Below, in pieces: positions 22,001 through 34,500 of a DNA stretch of 64,000 bases. The translations under genes were made by a program, and so were the position numbers. Numbering within the stretch: the stretch's first letter is position 1; each line of letters begins with the position of its first letter. The stretch lies in the NCBI GenBank assembly GCA_033239525.1, contig BSYO01000006.1, positions 2,542,001 through 2,606,000 of the forward strand, read 5' to 3'. The notes under the pieces were generated by a model. It made no database searches and was not told where the DNA came from. It was given only the letters and a program-made list of their open reading frames with translations. Origin of the DNA: Nepenthes gracilis (taxonomy: Eukaryota; Streptophyta; Magnoliopsida; Caryophyllales; Nepenthaceae).

Positions 22001-25000
22001 TAGGTACAAATTTTTTTTTGCAAATCACAACACAATGGACAAATATCAGCCGATATATCTTCGATGTAGCGATATATTTCAAATTTGTCACGATATTAAA
22101 AAATATCAGTATTGGGGGGAGGGCTATACGGCTATATCCAATATTTCATTCTATAGATAGGTCATTGAACAATTCAATCTAATTACCCTTAAACTTGGAA
22201 ATTTTTTTAATTTTTTAATTTTTCCCTTTTGTGCATCTCCTTGCTCAGGCTGAATGCTATCACTATCTCTTTGATGCCGCTATCAAACTTTATCAATTGG
22301 GTCTAGACTGGTCAACCCCAACACATGGCCCTATTAAGGCCATAAAAGGAGTATCCAAAAGTGGTCCACACATGACTTTATCTGTGAAGACAGGATCCAA
22401 GGAGTTTGATAGACAGATGAAGGCATTGCGAGTAAGTTCCAAGTTTTCTCTTTCATCATTAAAAATACAGGACGATTGTCCAATCAGTAACTCTCTTCCC
22501 TTCTAGTTCTAGTGTGCAATGATCAATCTTGAGAGTTCTGCCTGGGTTCAGAAGGAGACTCCAAATGATCTGGCAACGAGGATTCTGTTGACAGCAAAAT
22601 CTGAGTTCAAGTCAACTAATTAAGCTGTGTGTTCAAAATTTTGATGATCACATGTGGTTAAAATTTGTTCCATGGTAAAAGCGATTGTGCTTGGATTGTC
22701 ACCTGCACATCTGTCAATGAAATGAACGCTTTCAGATGCAGTTGCCAATGAATATGTCAGTGCATCCCGCAGTATTTTTAGGAACCTTGGACATGACAGT
22801 CCAACTGTCTAGAGACAAATATCCCTATTTTTCTTTACAGGGTTCATCTTTTTTTGTTTATATGAATTTTTGTTGTTAACAGTTGATTAGACATGAATGA
22901 ATATTTTTTCTCCCTTTCCCTTTGGAATTATAATGCTTCTTTTCCTATGGAAAACATGCAAGGATTCAGGGTGAATTACAAACGTACTACCGTATAAATG
23001 ATATATACAAAGCCCTTGTTGCAATTGAACTGAAGCGTTAGCCCTCTGGTTTTGGTTTCAAAAATGTCATTTTCTTTTATAGTCCTTTTGGTAGATTTCA
23101 TCATGTAGTACACCTATCCGTCTTAGCTGATTTTCTGTCTCTCGTCCTATTTCCTAGTTTCAATTTTTTTTCGTTATTCAAATTTGGTGTTTGGTACAGG
23201 ATGGCATGGGACACTTGATTTTCATTTTCTGATTTTTTGATAAGAGTGAATCATGTGAATCATGTGAAAGTAATTGCTCTATTTTATATTGCAGCGTTGC
23301 ATTGTTCTTGACATTGAAGGGACTGCTACTCCTATTTCATTTGTTACTGATGTTCTCTTCCCATATGCTTGTGACAACATTGGGAGGCATTTGAGAGAAA
23401 CCTATGAATCTGCAGAAACTCGGGATGATATTGAGCTGTTGCGTACTCAAGTAAGAACCTGAAGTTACTTGGTATTACTTTGTGACTTTTCATTTCTTTG
23501 GTTATGATACTTCCATTCACACTCAGATGCCACTGCTTCACTTTACTTTCTAGTCATTCCTTCATTTCTTCTTCTTTTGGTCTATATGTGGCCAATGTTT
23601 CTTTTCAGTGAGAAAAAGGAATCTCCCAGAAAGTGCACCTGAATAGTGCATGAGAGAAACGTTTGGTGCTTGTACTTTTTTGTGATTAGTTAGGAAACAC
23701 ACTCAGCCATGGAGAGTGGAACGGTAGTCTCTCTTATAGAAGTGTGGGCACTCTACCTCTTCGCAGCACTTGACATGGGTGCATTATTAGCCAAGAAGTC
23801 ATCCCGTTTAGAATCGGACATACTTGTGTAACACATTTCATGTACCAAGGCTTTGTTGTATTAAAAAAGTATCTTTCCTATATGATAAAAAAAAAAAATG
23901 CTGGTAAGCATTTTTCAGTGTGGCAACATCTTGCTTGGTGGTTGATGTGCTTATTCTGATTAAAAAGATAGAGGGAGTGTTTTGCAGGAATATAGAAATG
24001 TTGAATTTCACCTTGGCAGGGAAAAAAGAGCAACTAACTTAGAGCAGATGACTTGATTGAATATCGGTTAAGTTTCAGTTGATTCTCTTTTGTCAGCCTT
24101 AGATTATGTATTGATTTGTTTATTTTCACGAGTAAGAAAGCATAAACTGGCTAAAGCAGAAAGCTGGACATAATTGATGTACAGTACTAAAAATGCATTC
24201 AAGGGGATAGACTGTGAAAAGGATCGCAAATGACAAACTTGGGCAGGTATTTCCCTTCTCTTGAACAAAAAGCTAATCAAGTCATCTATTTCTGAAATTT
24301 GATAAAAGCATTATTTCTTCAAATATGTGTGTTTTTTACTCCAGCGAGATATTATAGTAGACTTGTCTTTCCGAATTCGGAAGTAGATGTGCTTACCTTG
24401 AAAATAAAAAATATCATGTGTTCTTACCCTAACACTGGCTTATAAACAAGGCTGCATGTATTGCTTTTAAGGATGTCTTGATCATGATTTAGATTTTGGG
24501 GGCCATTCCTGGTAATTTACCTTTTTGTACAATAACAGTATTGATGCCTGGTGATGTTGAAGACAGGACTATGAGGCATCACAGTTTCCCAATGTTATTG
24601 TGTTCTCTAATTGCAGGTTCATATCAACAAATCTTCTTAGGTCACACTTGTTTTTCTGAAGGATTAGATGGCAAAAATTGTGGGTGGCATTCATTCTGGT
24701 TTCATCTGTTGGTTATACAGTACCTAAAAATCTATCTGCAACAAAGTCATGTAATCTTCTAGGCATTGTGTTACTTCTGTTGGATTCCTTTGAAATATAC
24801 TTTTTTTGTTTGCTTGTAGTCTAATGTAATTAACTTCTTTTTGTTTTTTTCCTTTATTCCTGCTGTAATTTTGATGTGGTGGTAATACATAGGAAATTTT
24901 GGATACTGATGAGAAATAATTTAGTATTTTGTAAACCATATAAACATGACTATAAGATGTAAAAAAATATTCCCTTTGCAGGCCCAGGATGATCTGGAAA

Positions 25001-28000
25001 AGGGTGTTGCTGGTGCTGTCCCTGTCCCCCATCTCACTGAGCGGAAAGAGGAGGTTATTGCAGCTGTGGTTGCTAATGTGGAAGCCATGATAAAAGCTGA
25101 CAGGAAAATCACTGCTTTAAAGCAACTGCAAGTAAGTGAAAATGAGTAGGAGTAGATGTGCTTGTTTGTGGGATAAATTTTTTTGGCTATTTAGGCGGAA
25201 ATTTTTTTGTAGGGTCATATATGGAGAAATGGATTCCAGAACAAGGAATTGGAGGGAGTAGTTTTTGAAGATGTGCCAGAAGCTCTTGAGAGGTGGCATG
25301 CATCAGGCATAAAAGTTAGTTCTTCAAATCCCCCCTCTATTTCTTGTCAGACATGCAATTCTCTTTATACTGTCCATTGTAAATGAGCTTTCTGTGTGTG
25401 TTTTACTACATTTAGTAAACATTGTTGGTGATTTTCAAGTGTTTTAGAGTCTACCGGAGTGTATCTGATGCATTGAAGGAAGAACTAGAAATTTTCATCC
25501 TTGGGAATCAATCAGATAATTATGGATATTATTGTTATTTACATTATTGTAGATTAATTGGATTCTGGGTATATGTTATTAGGATATTTTGGATATGATT
25601 TTATTGTTTTTCTTAAGAGTTCCAGTTATATATCGGGAAACTGGGGCTATAATTTCTCTGAATATTCAGTTTGTCATCTTTATTTTCAGTGTTGAATTGT
25701 AGTTTGGTTTCGAGTTTTAGCCATTTGTGAGGACTAGAGATAACATGTCAATCTGGTTCTGTTTGTAAGTTAATAAGTGTGAGGCAATAACCGAAGCCTA
25801 TATCGAGCAAAATTTGTAGCTACACCTTAAGTTCGCCAAGCTCATAAAGGGCCATGAAATAAGGAGCCTTAGAAATAGGAGCAGTGCCCTGCAATAGCTG
25901 AATTGCAAATTCAACCTTTCTAATTGGAAGGTAGCCTTGTGATTCCTGGAAAAACATCTTTAAAATCTCGAACAACTAGAATTTCTTCAATTTCATTTCT
26001 TGAGTAGTATTATCTGTAACATAAGTAAGGAAGCTTTACACCTATTTCAGAAAAGATGATAAGCATGAAGAGGAGATACCAAAGGAGATGAACACCCTCC
26101 TCTAGTGCCGATAAACTGAAAGGGTGAATGGTGTGCAATGGAAAAGGTGACTACTTTCTGAAACACCCAACACTAGCATGGTATGCAGAAGCATGGTTCT
26201 AAAGATTGATATATATGTGTCGGAAGTGGGAGGTTTAGATGCCAAAATTTCTTGATACCGAGGAAATCTCCCAATGTCTCTGCGTCGGAAGTAGTACCAA
26301 AATATCCCTGGGAAACCTTTTTCTTTTTTTTTTTTTTTTTTTTTTGGCTTTGCTTAGCTTTTGGATATAAATCTATGTGGTTAAAATTTATCTAAAACTC
26401 TATGAACCTACATACACTTTTTGAGGTATAAAACATGTATAAATTAAAAGTTTTTAGATTTTTGTAATGAATTAGAAAGATATTAAGCTTAAAAATTGTT
26501 AAAATTGACTAAAATTATTCAAATATGTAGATATGTACTAAACAATGGTTACATTTTTGCATATAACTCAATTTAATATCGTCATGGGAATTTTTTTGTC
26601 CGAGACTTGTAGTTTTGAGATATATTTACTGAGTAGCAGATACCAATTTTAATATTTTAATCAATGACAGACATCTAATTAATTCCTAGTTTAATGTGAA
26701 AATTTTGTATTTCCAAGAGGATCAAACACAATTTTCTTTTTCTCAAGGCATGATGGATAGAAGAGATTTCCTAAACAATGAATCACCAATTGGACTGGCC
26801 GCATTTAACGTGTGGTTTAGAGGATTAGGTCTTGTTTTTGGGATCAATTAGAATTTGGGAAGACAAAAGAATGTGCAGAACTAGGATCAATAAGCATATA
26901 TGGTTGAGTTTGAAGATTTTGAAGGGTGCCTTCTATCCGAGACTAGAAAGCTTTGACATCTTGTTATGTGTTAGCAAATATATGATTAGGTTTACTAGCC
27001 TGTAGTGCCATTTTTCTGTCACTGTCCCCTTCCTTTTGTCTTATATTTTGTCTATTTATACCTTGATCTTTGTAACCAGGAACAAATCTTCACTTGACAA
27101 ATTTCTCCCTTTCATCCGTATTCTTCTTTTCAACTTCCCACTCAACAAAGAGCGATCCAATACATTGCCATATGACCTAAACTTCAATGGTTTCTGTTGC
27201 TTACTAACTTCATCATCAAGGCCTCGTTGAAACTTTCTTGGCTTTTTAGCTTTATTGGGAATCAAATGAGGAGCAAGTGGAGCCAATTCAATGACTTCTG
27301 CCTCATATTGAAAAACAATTTTACCATATTGCCTCAAGTGCATAAATTTATCTTTTTCTCTCTCTGATGCTTTTTTGCAAAATACTTTTCAATTAAAATC
27401 TTAAGTAATAACGGCATGGTTTTTAATGCATTTACCCTGCGGAATTTGGGGTTTTATCACATTCCGTAACCAAACTTCAGAGTTTGAGACATGGTATGGA
27501 AACCAAATAAATTACTCAGATGCTTGGGAATAAAGAAATAAAGTTCAAAATTTCTAATGCTACAAACCAAAATCTTGCTAAAACATGAAACTGAAACTTT
27601 GTAGTTTACATTTTACGACAAAATATTAAAATCCATTTTAGTATTTACCTTAGCTAGCTACAAGTGTATAACTCTACGCACAAGACTCGATGCTGCAAAA
27701 AAACTTACAAATTCTCTTCTCTACACTAATTCTTTCGCAAAAGCTATTGAGGATCAAGACATATCACTTTGAAAGTATATAATATGAGGAGTGAGCTAAC
27801 AACTCAATAAGCCTCTAGAGTTCCAGATTAATTGAGGGATATTTAGATTTGCATTCAAGATATCAGTAATTTTGAGAAACTAATAGAGAACAGTTCTATT
27901 TATTACAATCGAGAGTTATATAGGTGATAATAAATCAAAAAGAATGGAAAGTTCATCATGCAACGGTAGATGATGATGCTTGATAACACTGGTTATAGAT

Positions 28001-31000
28001 ATTAACAATCTCATTTACATATATTTTTGAGATATTTGGCAGCAAATGGCAGCATTCACATTCTTTGCTACAATGTGGTTCTTACGTGGCCACTCTTTGG
28101 TTGAAGCTATTTGGTGGCAAGGCCTATTCATGTTGGAGTTTCGGTGCAAAGGCTGTGCTACTGTTGGAAGTTCAAACAATTCAACTAATTGGTGTTGGTT
28201 GAAGAGATCACATGGCGGCTGCGGTATTAGCTGAACCTTGGCTTTGATTCCAATTTGAGGTGGAATGTTGTATGCTCAAAAATCAAGTCAATTCCAATTC
28301 TGAAAATATACAGAGGTTCTATTTATAGGATGATGAACTAAATCTGATATGAGAAATGATAGCTAAATGCTGAAGAAAAAGATGAAAACTAAACTATATC
28401 ATAAAATTTAGATAAAAATAAACATATGTGATAAGCAACCATAGAAACCCTGAAGGATAATCTTTATGTATAACATCAGGTGGTTACTCGTCCTATGATA
28501 AGGATTCTACTATTGAAGAATTATTTTAAAAATCCCGTGTCAATAGTTCAAAAATATGAGCACCCAATGATGATATTACTCACAAGATCAAAGCAGGGTT
28601 GACAAAATTGTCGAATGCTACAACAATCTTGTGTGATTGGTGAATATCACTCAAACTCAAGGGAAAAATATTATATGGTGGTAATTAGAGAAGCCATGTT
28701 GTATGGAGTGGAGTGTTGATTGACTATACCATTATATTCAGAAAATGATTGTGGCGAAGATGAAGATGTTGATATGATGTGTGGTCATACCAAGAGAGCG
28801 AATAGGTATTGATCTTCTAGTACTTACCCAAAAAAAGGGTAATGATCTTCTATAAGAGAAAGTAAGGGTCGCACCAATGCAAAATGCGAATTTTTTTTTT
28901 GTAATGAGAAATGAAGACCTCCTAGTACGCCTGTCAAGAAATATGAGCTTAGAAGAGGCTCTTGGTAGAACCATTATAAATGATCTTAAAAAATTAGAGC
29001 TAGCTAAGATGCGGCTTACAACAGAGCTGAATGGGGGCGCGAATCCATGTAATTGACCCACTTAGTAAAAGAAAAGCTTAGTTTGGTTTTAAGAGGAACT
29101 GAAATCTCTTTTTCAGGGAAAAGGTCTATGCTGCCTCGGTAAAACGCACTTGGATTTTATGAAAACAAAATTATGGTGTTTTCGTTTGAATATAGTTTTC
29201 TTTTACATCAATGGGAAGACATCATTGATGTTAACTTATGTGTATGTCTCAAGTTCATCGGAGTATCAGGTTTGAATGTACAAATGGGGGAAAAACATGA
29301 TAAAATATGAACTGCTCCAACTGTAAATCTGTCTGGGATTTCCCCATCTATGTTTGCCTTAAAACTTATGAAATAACTAAGTTGAAATGTGTTCTCCAGG
29401 AGTTTAAACTCTACCTTGCAGATTATGGGGTCCTTTGAATAGGAGCTCATACTAATGAATAATGGTGCATTGATTGTTAGTAATCAACAACAAAAGAAAG
29501 TCTTAGAGTGATAAACATTTGTAAAATGTCTTTTGTAAAAGTTGTGCAATCTTAATATTGTTCTTTCAAGCTATTTCTTTCTATTCCTGTAGGTGTACAT
29601 ATATTCGAGTGGTAGCCGGTTGGCACAGAGGCTTCTTTTTGGAAATACAAATTTCGGGGACCTAAGGAAGTATCTGTCTGGATACTTTGATACCACAGTT
29701 GGGTAAGTTCTGAAAATTTTCAAATACTCCGTGCTTAGAATTGAAAAGTTTAAGTACTTTTGCCCAATCCTTTGTTAAACGAAAGGAGTACCTATTTCGA
29801 ACCACCAAGAAAATGGGTTTCACACAACTCAGCAAAAAGAAATAGAAGTGCTTCACTCAACTTAAAAATTTCTCCACCTCAAGAGAATAAATAATCAAAT
29901 AGACACACAATCATAAGTTTAAAACGACTTGTTTAACTCCACAACTAGGTGTCCTTAACCCTTGATTGGACAAGTGGTTATTGATGTGGTAATGCATACC
30001 CTATTGTGAAAGTTGGAACATTTTAATATATGTTAGTGCTAAAAGCCAAGATCTATAACCCTCTATATGAGAAAATAATTCAAGAAATCTTCTTTCATTT
30101 TTTATTGTTGCCTATTGTTATTTGATTGCTTGTCTGTATTTTTGCACCTTCAACTAGTGACTTGCATTTGATATATTCGATATATTCGATATTGATTGTT
30201 TGCTCATGATTGTGTCCTGGGATTGACCTTCACGCTAAAGTGTGCTCAGTATCAACTTTGTGGGCGTCGGCTCCCAATTGGAACAAATACATCACATGGT
30301 TTTGGAACTATAAAAATCAGACCATGACACTAAAGATGTTGGGCTAGGGAGAGTTAACCAAGTTCTTTTTCCTCTGGGACAATCAAGCACAAGAGGACGA
30401 TCTTCTTGCTGCCGCAAGAATTAAACATTTATTTTTTTCCTTGCAGGAATAAAAGAGAATCGCGCAGCTATATGGAAATCTATGAATCAGTGGGGGTAGA
30501 TAGTCCATCGGAGTTACTATTTGTAACAGATGTCTACGAAGAAGCTATTGCTGCAAAGGCAGCAGGTAATGCTCAAAAGACTAATGGACTTTTGCTAGAC
30601 AAATAATTATATTTTGACAAATAATTTATGTGCTTCATCTATTATTTGAGCTTCACTTCTTGATATTGGGTTGTAGGTTTTCCCATTGAAAAGTTGAGAA
30701 TATGGAAATGCATTTATGGAGTCAGGAAGGAAAGGGAGGAGAAGAATTAGCAACGACGACAAGGGGGAGGGAAAAGAGACAGACAGGAGGGAAGGGGAAG
30801 AGACAGACAATTAGACAATAATTATACTCATGATATCATTTATCAAAACTACAAGATTGTAAATATTAGAGTAATTATATAGGCACCCAACTGCTAATTT
30901 AATGAGGAAATAAATATAACTTCCTAAATAATTATAATCCAAAATACGAAATTAATATAAAAAAAAATTCAACGTTTCTTAGTTAATCACTAAAAGTATA

Positions 31001-31535
31001 GAACTGTAATAATCTTCCAAATATACAAAATTTTGGAAACATATCTACTCAATAAACTCATGTCCTCATTAATTGCTTTTGCAGTGATTAAATTTTAACC
31101 AGTCCAGTGATCCATCTCTTTTATGTGGTAGGGGGAATGCAATTAACTAGTCGTCCAAGGGTGATTTTATTACTCAATAAGACCTCCAAACATCTGTTAG
31201 GAAATCCATGGAAAAGGAATTCATTTCCTTAATTCCCATTGTGGTCAACTAAAGGCAGCCTAAACATCTGGTGTCACAAATGGAAAATCATTGTTGTATT
31301 TTCACAGCAATGTGATTTATTTTGCAACATTTGCTTCTTTTTCCTTGCATAACTTGCATACTTGTACATCGGATCTTAGCTCTTCTATTCTTGTCATGAT
31401 CTTGTTTCATATTGGTGTCGAGCTTGATCAATTGTCATCTCAGGTTTGGAAGTCATTATTTCTGTCCGACCCGGAAACGGACCTCTCCCCAAGAATCACG
31501 GATTCAGGATGGTCAACTTATTTTCTGAGATCTGA
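12817..31535 (+). CDS. DEP1: Bifunctional methylthioribulose-1-phosphate dehydratase/enolase-phosphatase E1 (12 exons)
   Basis: This enzyme runs two steps of the methionine salvage (Yang) cycle in the cytosol: dehydration of 5-methylthioribulose-1-phosphate, then enolisation and dephosphorylation to the acireductone. Exons: 12817-13003, 15336-15472, 18398-18493, 19216-19335, 20357-20446, 22249-22431, 23295-23450, 24982-25131, 25213-25314, 29593-29702, 30447-30565, 31444-31535. All introns are GT-AG, and the 1542 bases give 513 residues without a frame break, close to the plant family length. The N-terminal half is a class II aldolase-like dehydratase: a Gly-rich 'GTGGS' near the N terminus and probable metal-binding His120, His122 ('HSHGME') and His195 ('RNHG'). 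Residues 211-271 include the linker. The C-terminal half is a HAD phosphatase with 'LDIEGT' (Asp277), 'YSSGS' (412-415) and 'FVTDV' (Asp472). The C terminus is 'VNLFSEI'. The start is the first in-frame ATG; an upstream ATG at 12776 is out of frame. No key residue is missing. Confidence 0.95.
13004..15335 (+). other. DEP1 intron 1
   Basis: This intron is pyrimidine-rich at its 5' end. A second CT tract lies at about 14921-14942. No coding similarity is seen. The open frames inside it (for example 14385-14696) are AT-rich and lack domains. Confidence 0.6.
13013..13057 (+). repeat. (CT)n/(GT)n microsatellite at the start of DEP1 intron 1
   Basis: A long CT run followed by a short GT run begins ten bases after the 5' splice site of exon 1. 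It is intronic. Confidence 0.85.
16205..16440. repeat. 'Gatatat'-rich dispersed repeat module, copy 1
   Basis: The region is rich in 'gatattggt', 'ggcggatatatcacgatattgg' and 'gatatcgggggg'. Closely similar phrasing recurs in intron 5 (about 21950-22160) and more weakly in intron 9 (about 26205-26320). This marks a dispersed repeat family whose ends I cannot fix. Confidence 0.45.
16713..18089. mobile_element. Possible non-autonomous hAT-like DNA transposon
   Basis: The block begins 'ggcatgttcaataagtgaaaaa' and ends 'ttttctaagtagtgc'. The reverse complement of the end (gcactacttagaaaaa) is an imperfect match to the start, and both sides are flanked by CTTAG. The edges are rich in 'gaaaatagaaaac'-type runs, as seen in plant hAT MITEs. 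The interior is AT-rich without coding capacity. A hAT would leave an 8-bp duplication; only five bases match, so the call is tentative. Confidence 0.3.
17671..17813. repeat. Inverted repeat, arms of about 28 bp, in DEP1 intron 2
   Basis: The left arm (17671-17698) reads tttattattatgtggtgcat and onward. The right arm (about 17785-17813) reads aacctatgcaccacgtaata and is its reverse complement with one or two changes. The loop is about 86 nt and includes an (AT)n run. A direct copy of the loop-flanking phrase 'taatagttaatcatta' also occurs near 17560. Confidence 0.7.
21321..21650 (+). repeat. Tandem duplication, period about 165 bp
   Basis: Copy 1 starts at 21321 (tccactggagagagaatc) and copy 2 at 21486 (tccagcggacagagaatc). 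They share 'gttaaagatttttatttatgag', 'cataaaaggacatgctg' and 'aaggggttc', with scattered substitutions. Confidence 0.85.
21747..21792 (+). repeat. Exact 23-bp tandem pair
   Basis: The unit gtaaatatttctcatacttg plus ggc occurs twice with no gap (21747-21769 and 21770-21792). The two copies are identical, so this duplication is recent. Confidence 0.85.
21950..22160. repeat. 'Gatatat'-rich dispersed repeat module, copy 2
   Basis: It contains 'gatattggtcgtgacag', 'cagccgatatatcttcg' and 'cacgatattaaaaaatatc', parallel to the module in intron 2. Confidence 0.45.
23451..24981 (+). other. DEP1 intron 7
   Basis: No gene or defined repeat is recognised in this 1.5-kb intron. The short open frame at 24496-24762 has no domain. 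Confidence 0.5.
25315..29592 (+). other. DEP1 intron 9 (4.3 kb), enlarged by a retroelement
   Basis: This is the longest DEP1 intron. A reverse-oriented Gypsy remnant fills its middle (listed separately), with a third 'gatatat'-type fragment and a poly-T tract (about 26325-26346). From 28256 to the acceptor at 29592 nothing is recognised; the 107-codon minus-strand frame at 28738-29061 has no domain. Confidence 0.6.
25780..28255 (-). mobile_element. Decayed Ty3/Gypsy remnant, reverse orientation
   Basis: On the minus strand, 25780-25990 translates in pieces to a '[11 protein letters not shown]' segment followed by '[10 protein letters not shown]' and '[10 protein letters not shown]', the linker and N terminus of chromovirus-type Gypsy reverse transcriptase. 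The minus-strand frame 27056-27343 has a gag-like stretch ('[12 protein letters not shown]' and '[12 protein letters not shown]'), matching the 'RF..GL' and 'Y..V..R' landmarks of Gypsy gag. At 28240-28253, ggctttgattccaa is the complement of a tRNA-Met-type primer-binding site (expected TGGTATCAGAGCC) with mismatches. The order gag then pol on the minus strand is right. No LTR pair was found. Confidence 0.55.
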
Positions 31536-31578
31536 GGCTAGGTTCTTCTCTTTACAATATAACTTTGCTTTCTTATGC

Positions 31579-31584
31579 AATAAA
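31579..31584 (+). terminator. Candidate polyadenylation signal of DEP1
   Basis: AATAAA lies 44 bases after the DEP1 stop codon, in a T-rich context. Plant signals are loose, so this is a candidate only. Confidence 0.45.
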
Positions 31585-34500
31585 AATAATTTTCTCAATT
31601 TTAAACACATACATAGATCTCAATCTGTAACTTCTTTGGCCTTTTGTCCTTGGCAGATCCTCATTTAATGTGATTTTTCTTTCTTTTATTCTATGTAAGG
31701 AAAAACATTACTCTGAAGAAGAAGAAGAAAGAAAGAAAGTGAAGAAAAGAGCAAGATGAAGGACAGGTAGATTCCAGTTATAAGGTAATTTTCTGAATTT
31801 AGGTGATATAAATACAGAAAGGTGATCAAACAAGTTCCATAAATTCTTCTCATAGTCCTTCAACCAGAGCTGATTGCTTTGTTCTACTGAATTCTTTGAA
31901 GGGATTTAAGCCTCTCTTTTAAGTACTTACATGAACGGTCTCCATTATTATGCAATGTGTTTATGGATTTGGGAATTATTCTTTGTTGGAATTTGATAAA
32001 AAATGTGTGGGAGTAAAGTATGAGAATCTGATTCACTGAGTTCTAAATACCCTTTTGTGGGTAAAGTTGATGGTTTTGGTTGAAAATCCGAGTATGAAGC
32101 TGAGCAAGAGGCTACTATGCTGTTGGTCTAGAACAAAATTTTAGAAATTGAATCTTGAATAGACATAGTTAATGAAATGGAAATGGGATGTGATTGTTGA
32201 TGGATAGTGATTATGAAATCGGTTCCCTCTAGATGGATGGGAACTAACACTTCCCATTCTCTTGTAAAAGAGGAATGGGAAATTGACATTGGAGAGAAAC
32301 AATTGTTTAATTATGGAATTGATTTCGGAATCTGTGAGTTTGTGGGAACAGCTTGTACAAGCGCGATTGAAACATATCTTGCTAAACGTGCCTCAGGGAA
32401 CAAAGATTATTATGAGAAGCGACTGTTTTGGGATCAAAGATTGAACCGTGCAAGCTATAAATACATTTTTATGGATAAAAATAGAGATTATTCATTTCAT
32501 TTCTGTACGCACTTGGTATATATGATAATTTGCTCCTCTATTTCAAATGCATATCCTGTTTTTTGCACAGACGGATTATAAAATTCCATGAGAAGCGACT
32601 GAATGTATTCTATGTGAAAATAGGTTTTAGAATTTTGAGTCTAAGCCAAATAATTCATTTAGGAATTGAATTTGAAAATCAAAGAGCTCTATCTATTTGA
32701 AAATTTTATCTATTTGAGTGGATTCTTTGATGATTGAACTGTTATCTTTATTCTCACTTGGTGGCTTTATACCAAACTCTTGGAACACAAATTCACTCAT
32801 AAAAATCATGCACTAAATAAGTTTAGGCACACAGTATCAGGAATAGTATAATAACCCAACTGAGATGCTTCAGGTTACTCTTACTAACAGTGCTAACATG
32901 TGCGGGTTGTTTTTAGCATTCTATTCCAGTATACTTTATGGAGTTGGATGCTTCCTGCACTTTTTAAGGTACCCAGATGAAATTATGATTTGAGGTAGTG
33001 AAAGTAAGATGACAAAATTTTGGCTTCTTGCTTAGAAATCATTGCAATTAAGAGATAAGTTTGTGTTAATCTGACCCTTAAACCTCAGGATGCAAAAGTC
33101 TCATGTATCAGACTGTTATTTGGTAAAAAATAATAGAAGAAACTATTATTTGGGATGCTTTTCTTATCTTTGGTTAGGTAGTCAGTAATTTGAGGCCTTA
33201 CAACATCTAGTCTTGCTCTTGAAGCCGGAGAGAACAACCTTTATGATCATCACTTTATCTGAAAAAAAAGTTGGCTATTATGAACTAGTGGTTTGTAAAA
33301 CAGCTTAGGTGAGTATATTATTTCCTTGTTCTTTACATAATATTAGATCCTACAATTATTGATTCCTGAACCATCACATATCAAAGTCTTATGCTATCGG
33401 TAGGCCGTTAATCTTTGGATAATGTCCGCCGAACCTCACTTTTAACTTTTGGGTTGAATTGTTGATGATGCTTCTGATGTGATTAATTCCTCATAAAACC
33501 CACATAATCAAGCTGAATCAAGTAAATAAATCATCCAATTCAGACTGTTTTATTTCAAGAGATCATTCACATTCATAACAACTTGGAAGTTTAAAGTACT
33601 GATCACTACTTTTTAATATAATATTTTTGCCATTATATCAATATTCACTTAAAAAAATCATCGGATCATAAATCATTAGTTAGTGAAGATTGAAAAAGCA
33701 AAGCAATTTGTTGAAATTTGCAGCTTCCATCATCATCTTCTCTTTGATTGCTTTCATTATCAAATTATGATGATGACCACGGTGATGATGAGTTGTTGTC
33801 TTGTTCTTTGCCATCATCTGTTGTCAATAATTATTGAGTTTGCCACTCATTTAAGGGCAGGTCCCGCACGAGTCAAATGCGGGACTGCTTTAACAAGAAC
33901 AAGAACAGTTACCAGAAAGAACCACTTTTCTAATAACTTCGTGACAAAACACGACAAAGTACAATCAATGGCCAGCCATCTCCACCTTCCCCCCCTCCCC
34001 CTCCCCCAACCACCACTGCCGCCACCATCACCACCCACTGGCCCATACTCTCAAGCTGCAGTGTTCTTCAAGGCTGAAAACAGCACTGATGGGTTATGTG
34101 ATCGGATGAAATTAGAACTTCATTTAAATTTTTTTTTCCAAAGAAACCGATTTTATGTAGTATTTTGTTGAAAATTTTTTGGGTCAAAATATATCAATAC
34201 TAGAGAAGCGTGAATAATTTAAATAATATTGGATGGATTTGCTGCCATGGTTGTCGGCTACTGCGGTGACTGTATTGGTAGCTGAGTTATTTCACGAAGA
34301 CTTATTAAGCATATTTGTAGACTACAGTATAATAGAGAGTTGTATGCTTCATATTATTTTCACAATAGTAGTTCGTTTACACATTCAAAATTTAGCATCA
34401 AATTTACATGTTCACACGAAGAGAAAAGGAAACCAGCGAGGAAGTGGGTCTTTGCCATCTCTACTGTGAATATTTTATCACGATAATTTAGACCATAACT

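Larger units (their letters stand above)
20447..22248 (+). other. DEP1 intron 5 with local duplications
   Basis: Besides non-descript sequence it carries a 165-bp-period tandem duplication (21321-21650), an exact 23-bp tandem pair (21747-21792) and the second 'gatatat'-rich module (about 21950-22160). Confidence 0.55.

Noticed and set aside
27056..27343. A small host gene on the minus strand in DEP1 intron 9
   Set aside because: Its landmarks match Gypsy gag, and it lies with reverse-transcriptase pieces in the same orientation.
32207..32581. A 124-codon plus-strand frame downstream of DEP1
   Set aside because: It starts at GTG, has no recognisable domain, and lies in ordinary AT-rich DNA with no splice-site context.
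33683..34171. A 162-codon plus-strand frame with a proline-rich run
   Set aside because: The proline run comes from a simple C-rich tract, there is no domain, and the composition changes erratically along the frame.
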